DNA from: Prevotella sp.
GTDB taxonomy: Bacteria; Bacteroidota; Bacteroidia; Bacteroidales; Bacteroidaceae
Direction of reading: 5' to 3'
Assembly (NCBI GenBank): GCA_017442825.1
Contig: JAFRYZ010000041.1
Location: 62,001 to 126,000 of the forward strand
DNA length: 64,000 nucleotides
Of the stretch, positions 18,262 through 25,805 are shown one piece after another. The translations under genes were made by a program, and so were the position numbers. The notes under the pieces are model-generated. The model did no database searches. It was given only the letters and a program-made list of their open reading frames with translations, and was not told where the DNA came from. The number at the start of each line of letters is the position of its first letter. Position 1 is the first letter of the stretch.

Positions 18262-18612
18262 ATGGATTATCTGGAATATAAAGGTTATAAAGGATCTGTG
18301 GAATACAGCAAGGAAGACGACTGTTTGTTTGGTAAAGTGCAAGGTATTGCCAACAAAGCACTGATTCTATATGAAGGACAGACATTGGATGAGTTGCGCA
18401 AAGACTTTGAACATGGTATAGACAGCTATTTGGAAGGTTGTCGGGCTGATGGCATCGAACCTGCAAAGCCTTTCAGTGGAAGAATGAACCTGCGCATGCC
18501 TTCAGACCTGCATGCCCGTATTGCCGCCTTCGTTTCGTCAAAAGGAACAACCATCAACGATTTTATCAATCGTGCCATCGTCAATGAATTAGAGCACGAA
18601 CTGGCTTATTGA
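18262..18612 (+). CDS. HicB-like antitoxin without a partner
   Basis: 116 residues. The N-terminal half has the partial RNase-H-like HicB fold (GYKGSVEYSKEDDCLFGKVQGI...LILYEGQTLDELRKDFEHGIDSYL). The C-terminal half is a ribbon-helix-helix domain (SGRMNLRMPSDLHARIAAFVSSKGTTINDFINRAI) that would bind its operator. HicB normally neutralises a HicA toxin of about 60 residues. No such frame is found in the 47 bases upstream or the 80 downstream. It may be an orphan antitoxin or a regulator. Confidence 0.85.
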   Translation: MDYLEYKGYKGSVEYSKEDDCLFGKVQGIANKALILYEGQTLDELRKDFEHGIDSYLEGCRADGIEPAKPFSGRMNLRMPSDLHARIAAFVSSKGTTINDFINRAIVNELEHELAY

Positions 18613-18615
18613 CAA

Positions 18616-18658
18616 GCAAAAGAGTCAAGGGAACTAGTGATTTGCCTTGACTCTTTGC
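18616..18658. terminator. Hairpin between convergent HicB and LRR genes
   Basis: GCAAAAGAGTCAAGG pairs with CCTTGACTCTTTGC, leaving one bulged A and a 14-base loop. There is only a weak T run on either side, so it may end transcripts from both directions or act as an RNA-end stabiliser. Confidence 0.55.
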
Positions 18659-18692
18659 TATTAAAAGCCAGTTTCCTTGATTGTGTTAGCTG

Positions 18693-20111
18693 TTATCGGA
18701 TTATTTTTTTCTTTCCATTTACGACATAGACACCTTTTTTTGTCGGTTTTCCATATTGCAAGTGACCATCAAGGGAGTAATATGTCTGCTCTTTATGAGA
18801 CTGGATGCAGTTATGAATACCCGTTGTTTCATCATCGAGCTCAATAATGTTGGTAAACTCATTCCAACCATCGGTGTTCTTATACTTCTCTTTAGTTCCT
18901 GCAGGAACATAAAGCGGTATGCTCTTTGTTACATAGTTCCAACTATTACTACAGCCAAAAGGCTCTTCTATGAATGATGTTATGCTTTGCAGACCGCTAC
19001 AACCTGAGAACGCATACTCGCCAATACTTGTCACACCCTCTGGTATGATAACACTTTTCATAAGTGTACAAGCATAAAACGCGCCATCCCCAATACGATT
19101 GACATTTGGTCCTATAATATAGTTTTTCACCTGCTTGCCAAAAGTACTCTCCATGTAGGAATAATATGTTGATCTAGAAGCAGAAATAAGGGGATTGCTA
19201 TTTAAGGTAACTGCCGTGAGTGCATTACAACCCCAAAAGGCCGCATCTTCTATACTAGTAACGCTACTGCCAACAACTAAATCTGTCAGGCTAGAACATT
19301 CGAAGAATGCGAATGGTCCAATATTAACAACACCATTGCCAATGGTGGCACTCACTAAACTATAGTTCTGAGAAAAAGAGCCTTCTCCAATGCTATTCAC
19401 GCTATTAGGAATGAGAATATTGGTTAAGCTAGAGCAATTGTAGAATGCATGCCCCCCGATGGAGGTCACACCTTCAGAGATTGTAACGCTCGTCAAGTTA
19501 GAACAGTCAGAGAATGCATAATCATTTATTTTCATCACATGATCGGGAATATCAACACTCGTCAAGCCACATCCAGAAAAAGCCCATTTATTTATGGTGG
19601 TCATACTCTTAGGAATGTTAATCTTGGTCAAACTGGAGCAGCCATTGAATGCCTCCTCCCCGATATTAGTCAAGTTGTTTGGCAAAATTATATTTGTCAT
19701 ATTTGAGCAATCTTTGAACGCATATTGTCCTATTTGTGTGACACCCTCAGGAATGATGACACTATTAAGACCTGTACAATATGCAAAAGCATGTTCATCA
19801 ATAGCAATTACGCTATAGGTTTCTTTATTGTATGTTATTGTCGCAAGAATATTTATGTCACCAGTATATGCATATTGGTAAGGATTATCTTTTTCACCTT
19901 GATCATATTGATAGACCTTAGCAACTTTATTATTTGTGTCAAGAATATAGTTGAGGTTACTTCGCTTAATGATTCTAGTAAAATCATAGTCATAGTTAAT
20001 TCTTTTAATGGCTTTTCCACTTTTTTCTGTCACCATGCTACCTTCATCTTGAGCTTGGACATAATTAACCATTATTACTTCCTGTCCCAACGCATTACTT
20101 GTTCCCACCAC
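18693..20111 (-). CDS. BspA-type leucine-rich repeat surface protein, start disrupted
   Basis: The open frame gives 472 residues with about 11 LRR_5 repeats of the type CTGLNSVIIPEGVTQIGQYAF, typical of BspA-like adhesins. The C-terminus is the tail YYSLDGHLQYGKPTKKGVYVV. The frame has no ATG at its proper start. Upstream of the GTG at 20111 the same frame reads KFTLLKAFFLLCALVV, a clear signal peptide. The only nearby ATG (20156-20158) is one base out of frame, after a run of five A (20151-20155). Six A would restore MKKFTLLKAF. So this is a one-base frameshift, a slippage switch or a sequencing error. Confidence 0.75.
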   Translation of the reverse strand: MVGTSNALGQEVIMVNYVQAQDEGSMVTEKSGKAIKRINYDYDFTRIIKRSNLNYILDTNNKVAKVYQYDQGEKDNPYQYAYTGDINILATITYNKETYSVIAIDEHAFAYCTGLNSVIIPEGVTQIGQYAFKDCSNMTNIILPNNLTNIGEEAFNGCSSLTKINIPKSMTTINKWAFSGCGLTSVDIPDHVMKINDYAFSDCSNLTSVTISEGVTSIGGHAFYNCSSLTNILIPNSVNSIGEGSFSQNYSLVSATIGNGVVNIGPFAFFECSSLTDLVVGSSVTSIEDAAFWGCNALTAVTLNSNPLISASRSTYYSYMESTFGKQVKNYIIGPNVNRIGDGAFYACTLMKSVIIPEGVTSIGEYAFSGCSGLQSITSFIEEPFGCSNSWNYVTKSIPLYVPAGTKEKYKNTDGWNEFTNIIELDDETTGIHNCIQSHKEQTYYSLDGHLQYGKPTKKGVYVVNGKKKIIR

Positions 20112-20154
20112 GAGAGCACATAGCAGGAAAAATGCTTTTAGTAAAGTAAATTTT

Positions 20155-20265
20155 TCATGTTTGTATAAGTTTATAAGTTAATAATTGACCATCTACCTTA
20201 AAATCATAAGTATACGAGAGCACTGCCATCATTAGAAATGCCGTTAAGATAATAACCTTCTTCAT
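20155..20265 (-). pseudogene. 36-residue fragment resembling a BspA N-terminus
   Basis: An ATG at 20265 opens a short frame: a signal peptide (MKKVIILTAFLMMAVLS) and then YTYDFKVDGQLLTYKL. This resembles the conserved start of BspA-like proteins (YDFEVDGIYY-type). It stops at a TGA overlapping the ATG of the following LRR frame (ATGA). I read it as the fossil N-terminus of a second LRR protein, lost by deletion. A short secreted peptide or a leader that couples translation to the LRR gene is possible. Confidence 0.5.
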
Positions 20266-20303
20266 AATTTCTATTTTTAAGATTCGTTTCCATTTTTTAA
20301 AAC

Positions 20304-20336
20304 CTCTGCCTGCAAATCTAAGGTTTGCAGGCAGAG
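20304..20336 (-). terminator. Terminator after the BACON lipoprotein gene
   Basis: A perfect 13-bp stem CTCTGCCTGCAAA with a seven-base loop lies ten bases past the stop codon. On the minus strand it is followed by GTTTTAAAAAA, a weak T run. Confidence 0.65.
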
Positions 20337-20345
20337 AGGGATTTT

Positions 20346-22148
20346 TTAGAATTGGTGAATGGCTATAATATAATTTGATTTAGATTTTGAATCAGAGTAT
20401 CTATTTTTATATTCAGTGGATAAGTGTATGTAGCTTGATACATAATAACTATCTATTTTGTTTTGTTCTGTTGACGACCAATTATATATATAAGTAGTTC
20501 CTAATAATGATACCGGGATGTTCAGAAGTTCATTAACAGCTGGCAAATACCAATCCTTCTCACCGCTAACATTCAAACTTTCACATAGACCGAATGCCGG
20601 GTATATTTCTTCAAAGTTATTAATTTTCCGAATGATTGCCATATTCTTACGGCCATCATCCATATCTGTAGCTCCTGTAGAAACACTTTCCGTTGACCAA
20701 GATGCAGTTGTGGAAAATTTATGCATAATATACCTTGTTCCATCACCGATATAAGCAACAATTCCCTTTAAACCGTTTTCATCGTATGCATCACCGGCAG
20801 CATATTTGCTTTGGTGTACTTTTATAGTCGCCTTCTTTCCTTTAAACGAAACAGTTGCTGTACGGTCTTCTGTTGTCGGAGTAGCACGAATCGTCAATTC
20901 ATTCCCATTTTTAGTAAACGTACACCAACTCGCAGAACTTATGGGTTCATAATCGTTCGTATTAGTATTAATCGTAATGGTACGATAACTGTTATTTTTA
21001 TCAAAACCAATCTCTGAAATGGGCACACTGAAGACAACACCCTCTTGGGTAATGTTGACAGCATCAGAACATTTCCCATCGGTAGATTTAACTGATACGG
21101 TTGCCTGACGAGCTGTTTCAGACTCATTCTTTTCGATAGTCAATTTTAACTGATACGCCTTTGCTGTATTATTAGCTGTAACATCACCTGCCGGTTTTCC
21201 ACCAATAAACCTCACTCTCCTTGCCTTTGCATACATTTCCTCTGAAACATCAACGATTTCAGCTTTACACCAAGAAGCCGTAGAGGATACTTTCATATTA
21301 GCAAAAGGAACATTTGTAGTCAATGCCAAATTCGTTTCAGTAGAACCTGCACCTACTTTCAACTCCTTTTGGCTTAAGGAAATAGATTGGGCTATGGTCA
21401 CCTTGATCTGTGTTTCTTTTCCATATAAAGTCTTGAGGGTTACCGTTGCTTCGGTAGAAGTCGAACTGGGATATACCTGAATGGCAATACCATCCGGAAT
21501 ACCTGCTTCATTCGTGGAAGAAGTCATCACTTGACACCATTCTTCAGAAGACGTTGCTGTAAATGGAATAATGGACGAATTTTTAAAGGTTAATGTCTGT
21601 ATACCTCCTCCTGCAGAAAAGGCAAGTGAGGTTTCGTCCAAAGAGATTTTCTCATCTACACCTTTGAATGGTTTTTGGTATTTCACTTCTGCACCAATAA
21701 CACCGCCGCTGGTTCCTTCAATGAAGTCCTCTACAAAGATACGATAGAACGTATTACTATTCACATCGTATGCCACGTAACCGTTATTTGGCTTTACGGC
21801 GACTTGAGTTGCCCAGCCTGCCTTGGGAATGGAAGAAACATTGCCTAATCCTTTGACTTGACCGACAGAAGCAAGATAGACATTATAATAGTAATAATCA
21901 TATCTCTCAAAATTGTCACTCTTATTGATGTGGATGATGTTATCAATAGTGGTATTGCCATTATTGGCATTGCGCATTGATAACGAAATAGTTCCCGTTG
22001 GGTCGGCAACATCCGTACCAGGGTTGACGGGTTGTCCGTTGTTGGGATTGTCATTTCCGTCGTCGCCACCACAGGAAACCATTGACACACTCAGCATGGC
22101 GACCATTATCATGGTCAGCATGCTCCATAGATAATTCTTTGTTTTCAT
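20346..22148 (-). CDS. BACON-domain lipoprotein with C-terminal DUF1566-like domain
   Basis: 600 residues from the ATG at 22148; 26 upstream codons in frame do not look like protein. A lipoprotein signal ends LSVSMVSCGGDD (lipobox Cys about residue 26). Three BACON-type beta domains follow at about 170-255, 256-365 and 366-440, each with an 'xxSWC' core (SSEEWCQV, STASWCKA, SSASWCTF) and an ITQ/IAQ-like end. The last 150 residues (DGRKNMAIIRKINNFEEIYPAFGLC, KDWYLPAVNELLN, NWSSTEQN) resemble DUF1566/lectin-like domains. It is probably a surface lipoprotein that binds glycans or host proteins; the ligand is unknown. It lies downstream of a structured RNA. Confidence 0.8.
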   Translation of the reverse strand: MKTKNYLWSMLTMIMVAMLSVSMVSCGGDDGNDNPNNGQPVNPGTDVADPTGTISLSMRNANNGNTTIDNIIHINKSDNFERYDYYYYNVYLASVGQVKGLGNVSSIPKAGWATQVAVKPNNGYVAYDVNSNTFYRIFVEDFIEGTSGGVIGAEVKYQKPFKGVDEKISLDETSLAFSAGGGIQTLTFKNSSIIPFTATSSEEWCQVMTSSTNEAGIPDGIAIQVYPSSTSTEATVTLKTLYGKETQIKVTIAQSISLSQKELKVGAGSTETNLALTTNVPFANMKVSSTASWCKAEIVDVSEEMYAKARRVRFIGGKPAGDVTANNTAKAYQLKLTIEKNESETARQATVSVKSTDGKCSDAVNITQEGVVFSVPISEIGFDKNNSYRTITINTNTNDYEPISSASWCTFTKNGNELTIRATPTTEDRTATVSFKGKKATIKVHQSKYAAGDAYDENGLKGIVAYIGDGTRYIMHKFSTTASWSTESVSTGATDMDDGRKNMAIIRKINNFEEIYPAFGLCESLNVSGEKDWYLPAVNELLNIPVSLLGTTYIYNWSSTEQNKIDSYYVSSYIHLSTEYKNRYSDSKSKSNYIIAIHQF

Positions 22149-22222
22149 TTGCTTATTATTTAATAGGTTAATAAATGGAATGCAAACGAAAGGACATGAA
22201 AATGGCGTGAAACCACTCTTAT

Positions 22223-22442
22223 GCACTTACCTGAGGGGCGAGCCTAGGAATTGGAACCCCTATCCACAATAAGAATGCTCCACGCCAAAGCGTGCGCATA
22301 GCATAATTGTGGATGTAGAAGACTTTTCCTCGTCTTTCCCTCCGCTATTACATCGACTATTCCAAATTAGTTTCCTAGGCTACTTCGGTAAGTGCGAAAT
22401 AATAAGCTATTGCATCATGGTTCGGGATTTCTCCCCCGATAC
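22223..22442 (-). ncRNA. Strongly folded RNA, leader or small RNA upstream of the BACON lipoprotein
   Basis: Nested pairings form a long rod. GCACTTACC (22223-22231) pairs with 22387-22395. AGCCTAGGAA (22241-22250) pairs with 22372-22381. TTGG (22251-22254) pairs with 22362-22365. ATCCACAAT (22262-22270) pairs with 22306-22314. ATGCT (22275-22279) pairs with 22300-22304, and CACGC (22281-22285) pairs with 22290-22294 around a CAAA loop. A side hairpin sits at 22319-22336. On the minus strand a promoter (CTTG, 20 bases, TATATTTG) lies just upstream, followed by a GGTATCGGG/CCCGAACC hairpin. Size and rod shape recall 6S RNA, but I cannot assign it to any family. No coding frame. The strand is chosen from the promoter. 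Confidence 0.5.
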
Positions 22443-22448
22443 CGATTG

Positions 22449-22479
22449 CAAATATATGAAGAAACCATGATACGACCAA
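22449..22479 (-). promoter_or_regulatory. Promoter for the structured RNA / lipoprotein
   Basis: Minus-strand CTTG, 20 bases, then TATATTTG (plus-strand complement at 22449-22456). The start would fall near 22442, giving the BACON lipoprotein a leader of about 295 bases containing the folded RNA. Confidence 0.5.
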
Positions 22480-22594
22480 GTCTTTTCGTCATTTTTTTAC
22501 TTTCCGCTTGCAGCATCCTGCTTTGGCATGACCTTCTTATTGCTTTGGAAAAGAAGAAGTTCAAAGAATCGTTAATACATTATTTCATCAACAC

Positions 22595-22624
22595 AAAAAA
22601 GGAATCCCGATGTGGGATTCCTTT
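22595..22624 (-). terminator. Terminator after spt
   Basis: On the minus strand AAAGGAATCCC pairs with GGGATTCCTTT around ACATC, followed by a run of six T. It lies 25 bases past the spt stop codon. Confidence 0.9.
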
Positions 22625-22649
22625 ACTTATCGTTCTTAACTTTCTGAGT

Positions 22650-23837
22650 TTACTTGATGATGCCCTGCTCTACGAAAATCTTCTTCAGTGCCTCCACCGA
22701 GCGGTCAACCTGCTCTTCGGTGTGCGTTGCCATCAGAGCATAGCGCACCAAAGTGTCTTGCGGAGCACATGCTGGCGGAATTACAGGATTGATAAAGACG
22801 CCTGCCTTGAATGCCAAAGCCGTCACAAGGAAGGTTTTGTCAATGTCACGTACATATAACGGAATGATAGGACTTTCCGTTTCGCCAATCTCAAATCCCT
22901 CTTCTGTGAAACGTTTCAGTGCGTAACGTGTCACCTTCCACAAGGCTTCGATACGCTCCGGCTCTCTCTGAAGGATATGCAGTGCTTCCATAGCAGCAGC
23001 AGTAGCAGCTGGTGTATTGGACGCAGAGAAGATGTAAGTGCGACAGGTATGACGCAGGAAGTTGATGGTATCCCAGTCGGCAGCGATGAAGCCGCCAATA
23101 GAAGCAAGCGACTTGGAGAATGTACCCATGATGAGATCCACCTCGTCGGTCAGTCCAAAATGGTCGCAGACACCACGTCCATGGTCACCAAAGACACCGA
23201 TACCATGAGCCTCGTCAACCATAATTGAACAATTGTACTTATGCTTCAATTCAACAATTTCCGGCAACTTAGCCAAGTCACCTTCCATGGAGAAGACACC
23301 GTCAACGACAATCAGCTTCACAGCCTCATAAGGCAGTTTCTGCAATACGCGCTCCAAGTCTTCCATGTCGTTATGCTTGTAGTGCAACTGACGAGCAAAC
23401 GACAAACGGCGACCATCGACAATGCTGGCATGGTCGCGGTCGTCGCAGATGATATAGTCGTCCTTACCTACTACCATAGCAAGAACGCCTTGATTGACAG
23501 AGAATCCGGTAGAGAAGCACAAGCAGTCTTCCTTATGGACAAACTCTGATATTTCCTTTTCCAACTGTACGTGTATGTCGAGTGTTCCGTTCAGGAAACG
23601 GCTTCCCGCACAACCTGAACCATACTTATCGAGGGCTGCCTTGGCAGCATCAATGATACGCTGGTCGCCTGTCAGTCCGGTATAAGCATTCGAACCGAAC
23701 ATCAGCACCTTATGTCCGCCCATTTCGACTTCTGTTCCCTGTTTGCCTTCAATAGCACGGAAATAGGGATAGACATCAGCCTCCATGAACTTCTGTGGTT
23801 CACGGTAATTCTTGTATCTTTCTTGTAACTGTCCCAT
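22650..23837 (-). CDS. spt: Serine palmitoyltransferase (alpha-oxoamine synthase)
   Basis: 395 residues. PLP fold I enzyme; DEAHGIGVFGDHGRG and GTFSKSLASIGGF (PLP Lys) are conserved. The opening EMGGHKVLMFGSNAYTGLTG and FLNGTLDIHVQLE closely resemble Bacteroides serine palmitoyltransferase, which joins serine and an acyl-CoA in the first step of sphingolipid synthesis. The close relative 2-amino-3-ketobutyrate CoA ligase is the main alternative, but the N-terminus and the lack of a threonine dehydrogenase neighbour favour SPT. Single gene with its own promoter and terminator, divergent from a lipid kinase. Confidence 0.85.
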   Translation of the reverse strand: MGQLQERYKNYREPQKFMEADVYPYFRAIEGKQGTEVEMGGHKVLMFGSNAYTGLTGDQRIIDAAKAALDKYGSGCAGSRFLNGTLDIHVQLEKEISEFVHKEDCLCFSTGFSVNQGVLAMVVGKDDYIICDDRDHASIVDGRRLSFARQLHYKHNDMEDLERVLQKLPYEAVKLIVVDGVFSMEGDLAKLPEIVELKHKYNCSIMVDEAHGIGVFGDHGRGVCDHFGLTDEVDLIMGTFSKSLASIGGFIAADWDTINFLRHTCRTYIFSASNTPAATAAAMEALHILQREPERIEALWKVTRYALKRFTEEGFEIGETESPIIPLYVRDIDKTFLVTALAFKAGVFINPVIPPACAPQDTLVRYALMATHTEEQVDRSVEALKKIFVEQGIIK

Positions 23838-23881
23838 TCTATTAATAAGGTGTAGTAAACACTACTTTCTAAATTAGGCTG

Positions 23882-23911
23882 CAAAGATACAAAAAATACC
23901 TTACATGTCAA
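23882..23911 (-). promoter_or_regulatory. Promoter of spt
   Basis: Minus-strand TTG (complement at 23909-23911), 19 bases, then TATCTTTG (complement at 23882-23889), 45 bases before the start codon. Confidence 0.65.
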
Positions 23912-23983
23912 CGTTTTTTAAAAGAAATCTTATCTAAACCGAAAATTTATTGAATTATTAGTCTCAATAATCATAGTTTTTTG

Positions 23984-23991
23984 TACTTTTG
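23984..23991 (+). promoter_or_regulatory. -7 element for the lipid kinase gene
   Basis: TACTTTTG lies 22 bases before the ATG at 24014, giving a leader of about 15 bases. The -33 box is not clear. Confidence 0.45.
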
Positions 23992-24013
23992 TACTGTATA
24001 TGCCGTGGCAGAA

Positions 24014-25039
24014 ATGAAGAGAATCGTATTCATCATGAACCCCATTTCGGGAACGGCAAGTAAAGCTGCCGTTCCGCAACTCATCGAGAACAGACTGGAC
24101 CAAAGCCTGTTCGAATATGAGATACGGCTTACCGAACATGCCGGACATGCCACAACGATAGCACAACAGGCTGCCGAGGAAGGTGTTGACCTTGTTGTAG
24201 CTGTAGGAGGCGACGGAACGGTGAACGAGGTAGGAAGGGCATTGATAGAGACACAGACCGCAATGGCTATCCTTCCCTGCGGTTCAGGCAACGGGTTGGC
24301 ACGCCATCTCATGCTTCCCATGGACTTGGGCAAAGCCATCAGCCTCATCAACCGCTTTGAAATTCATGACCTTGACTATGGCACCATCAACGGAATGCCG
24401 TTCTTCTGCACCTGCGGCATGGGGTTTGATGCGTTCATCAGCATGAAGTTTGCCGAAGCAGGCAAACGAGGCCTCATCACCTACGTAGAAAATGTGCTGA
24501 AAGAAGGATTGAAATACAAGCCTGAAACCTACGAGTTGGAAGACGAAACGGGCACCAAGCACTACAAAGCGTTTCTCATTTCTGCCGCTAATGCTTCACA
24601 ATACGGCAACAATGCCTACATCGCACCGCAGGCTTCCATGAGTGATGGTTTGCTGGACGTGATCATCATGGAACCCTTCGATGTATTGGAAGCACCGCAA
24701 ATCAGTCTCGACATGTTCAACAAGACGTTGGACAAGAATTCCAAAATCAAGACTTTCAAGGCTAAACGCATCCATGTACATCGCAAGGAACCTGGATGGA
24801 TTCATTACGACGGAGACCCCGTCATGACCGATGCCGATATCGACATCCTATTACACCGCAAAGGCATCAAGGTGTTGGTCAATCCCGATGCCGACAAACG
24901 ACTTCGCCAACCCAATGTCGTCCAGACTGCCTTTACGGAATTTTTCAATGATGTCAATATGGTACGCGAAAACATTTCACGGCAAGGCAGAAAAGTGCAG
25001 ATACTCAACAAATTGCTGCTCAGGAAATTGAATCTATAA
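24014..25039 (+). CDS. Diacylglycerol kinase family lipid kinase
   Basis: 341 residues from MKRIVFIMNPISGT; the frame is open to 23981 but that extension is promoter sequence. The DAGK catalytic domain has VVAVGGDGTVNEVGRALI and ILPCGSGNGLARHL. The C-terminal half is the beta-sandwich seen in YegS/DgkB. It phosphorylates a lipid hydroxyl. Sphingoid bases, ceramides and diacylglycerol are all possible; standing back-to-back with spt makes a sphingolipid substrate worth testing, but that is only positional. Confidence 0.85.
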   Translation: MKRIVFIMNPISGTASKAAVPQLIENRLDQSLFEYEIRLTEHAGHATTIAQQAAEEGVDLVVAVGGDGTVNEVGRALIETQTAMAILPCGSGNGLARHLMLPMDLGKAISLINRFEIHDLDYGTINGMPFFCTCGMGFDAFISMKFAEAGKRGLITYVENVLKEGLKYKPETYELEDETGTKHYKAFLISAANASQYGNNAYIAPQASMSDGLLDVIIMEPFDVLEAPQISLDMFNKTLDKNSKIKTFKAKRIHVHRKEPGWIHYDGDPVMTDADIDILLHRKGIKVLVNPDADKRLRQPNVVQTAFTEFFNDVNMVRENISRQGRKVQILNKLLLRKLNL

Positions 25040-25079
25040 CGTCCACTCTCTACTTTCCCTTGTTTTTAAAAAGTTTATT

Positions 25080-25805
25080 TTAGAGATAGAAGTCTTTGGT
25101 CAATTCCTGATACCACGGGGAACGCTCACCCGACTCCGTCATCACCACTTCCTGTTCTTCCATGATTTCAGGGCGTTCCTTTCTGAAAGCCAAAAGATAA
25201 CGCTTTGCTGCTTTATGAGGAACAGTCTTTACGGCAACAGAACGAGAAAGGGACAATCCTTGAATGATGGCCTCGTCTATCAGCGACTGCCTCATGTTGA
25301 AAGGTATCACAACACTGAATTCTCCTGTTGCAGCTAAAAGACGCACTGCAGATTTGATGAGGTCACGGAAGGAAAGGCTGTCTGTGTGTCGCGCCAGCGT
25401 GCGTTTTGCATCTGGTGCTTTGAGAGACTGCTGAAAAAAAGGCGGATTGCTGACGATAGAATCGAAGCCCCCCTGAGGGGGTAAAGGAGTAAATTTTTGG
25501 ATGGCTGTTTCGTGGATATAAATTCTGTCAGCGAAGGGACTCGCTTTGACATTTCCCATCGCCTGAGCCGCAGCATCAGCATCAATCTCAACAGCATCTA
25601 CAACAGCGTCGGGAAACCGCTGTGCCATCATCAACGCTATCAGTCCTGTACCCGTTCCGATATCCAGGATACGTTTACCGCCTTGTGCCCAAGAACCAAG
25701 CAAAACCCCATCTGTACCGACTTTGAGAGCGCAGGTGTCTTGACAGATGGAGAATTGCTTGAAATGGAATATATCTTTGGTGCCTTGCACGCTAAGATAA
25801 TACAA
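25080..25805 (-). CDS. trmN6: tRNA1(Val) adenine-37 N6-methyltransferase
   Basis: 241 residues. The N-terminal block FHFKQFSICQDTCALKVGTDGVLLGSW is the TrmN6/YfiC signature. It is followed by the SAM site LDIGTGTGLIAL and the N6-adenine motif SNPPFF. It methylates A37 of tRNA-Val. There is no ATG: the frame opens with TTG directly after the ilvE stop codon, or a GTG five codons later, so it is translated behind ilvE without a gap. A GC palindrome (25468-25481) is read in frame as TPLPPQGG just before the catalytic motif. Confidence 0.9.
   Translation of the reverse strand: MYYLSVQGTKDIFHFKQFSICQDTCALKVGTDGVLLGSWAQGGKRILDIGTGTGLIALMMAQRFPDAVVDAVEIDADAAAQAMGNVKASPFADRIYIHETAIQKFTPLPPQGGFDSIVSNPPFFQQSLKAPDAKRTLARHTDSLSFRDLIKSAVRLLAATGEFSVVIPFNMRQSLIDEAIIQGLSLSRSVAVKTVPHKAAKRYLLAFRKERPEIMEEQEVVMTESGERSPWYQELTKDFYL

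Noticed and set aside
22223-22395. Miniature inverted-repeat transposon
   Set aside because: The ends are inverted repeats, but pairing continues through the interior with bulges and side hairpins, no target duplication is visible and no second copy is seen in the window. A folded RNA explains it better.
22417-22445. tRNA T-arm-like GGTTCGGGATTTC
   Set aside because: No acceptor stem or anticodon arm can be drawn; it fits a simple hairpin.
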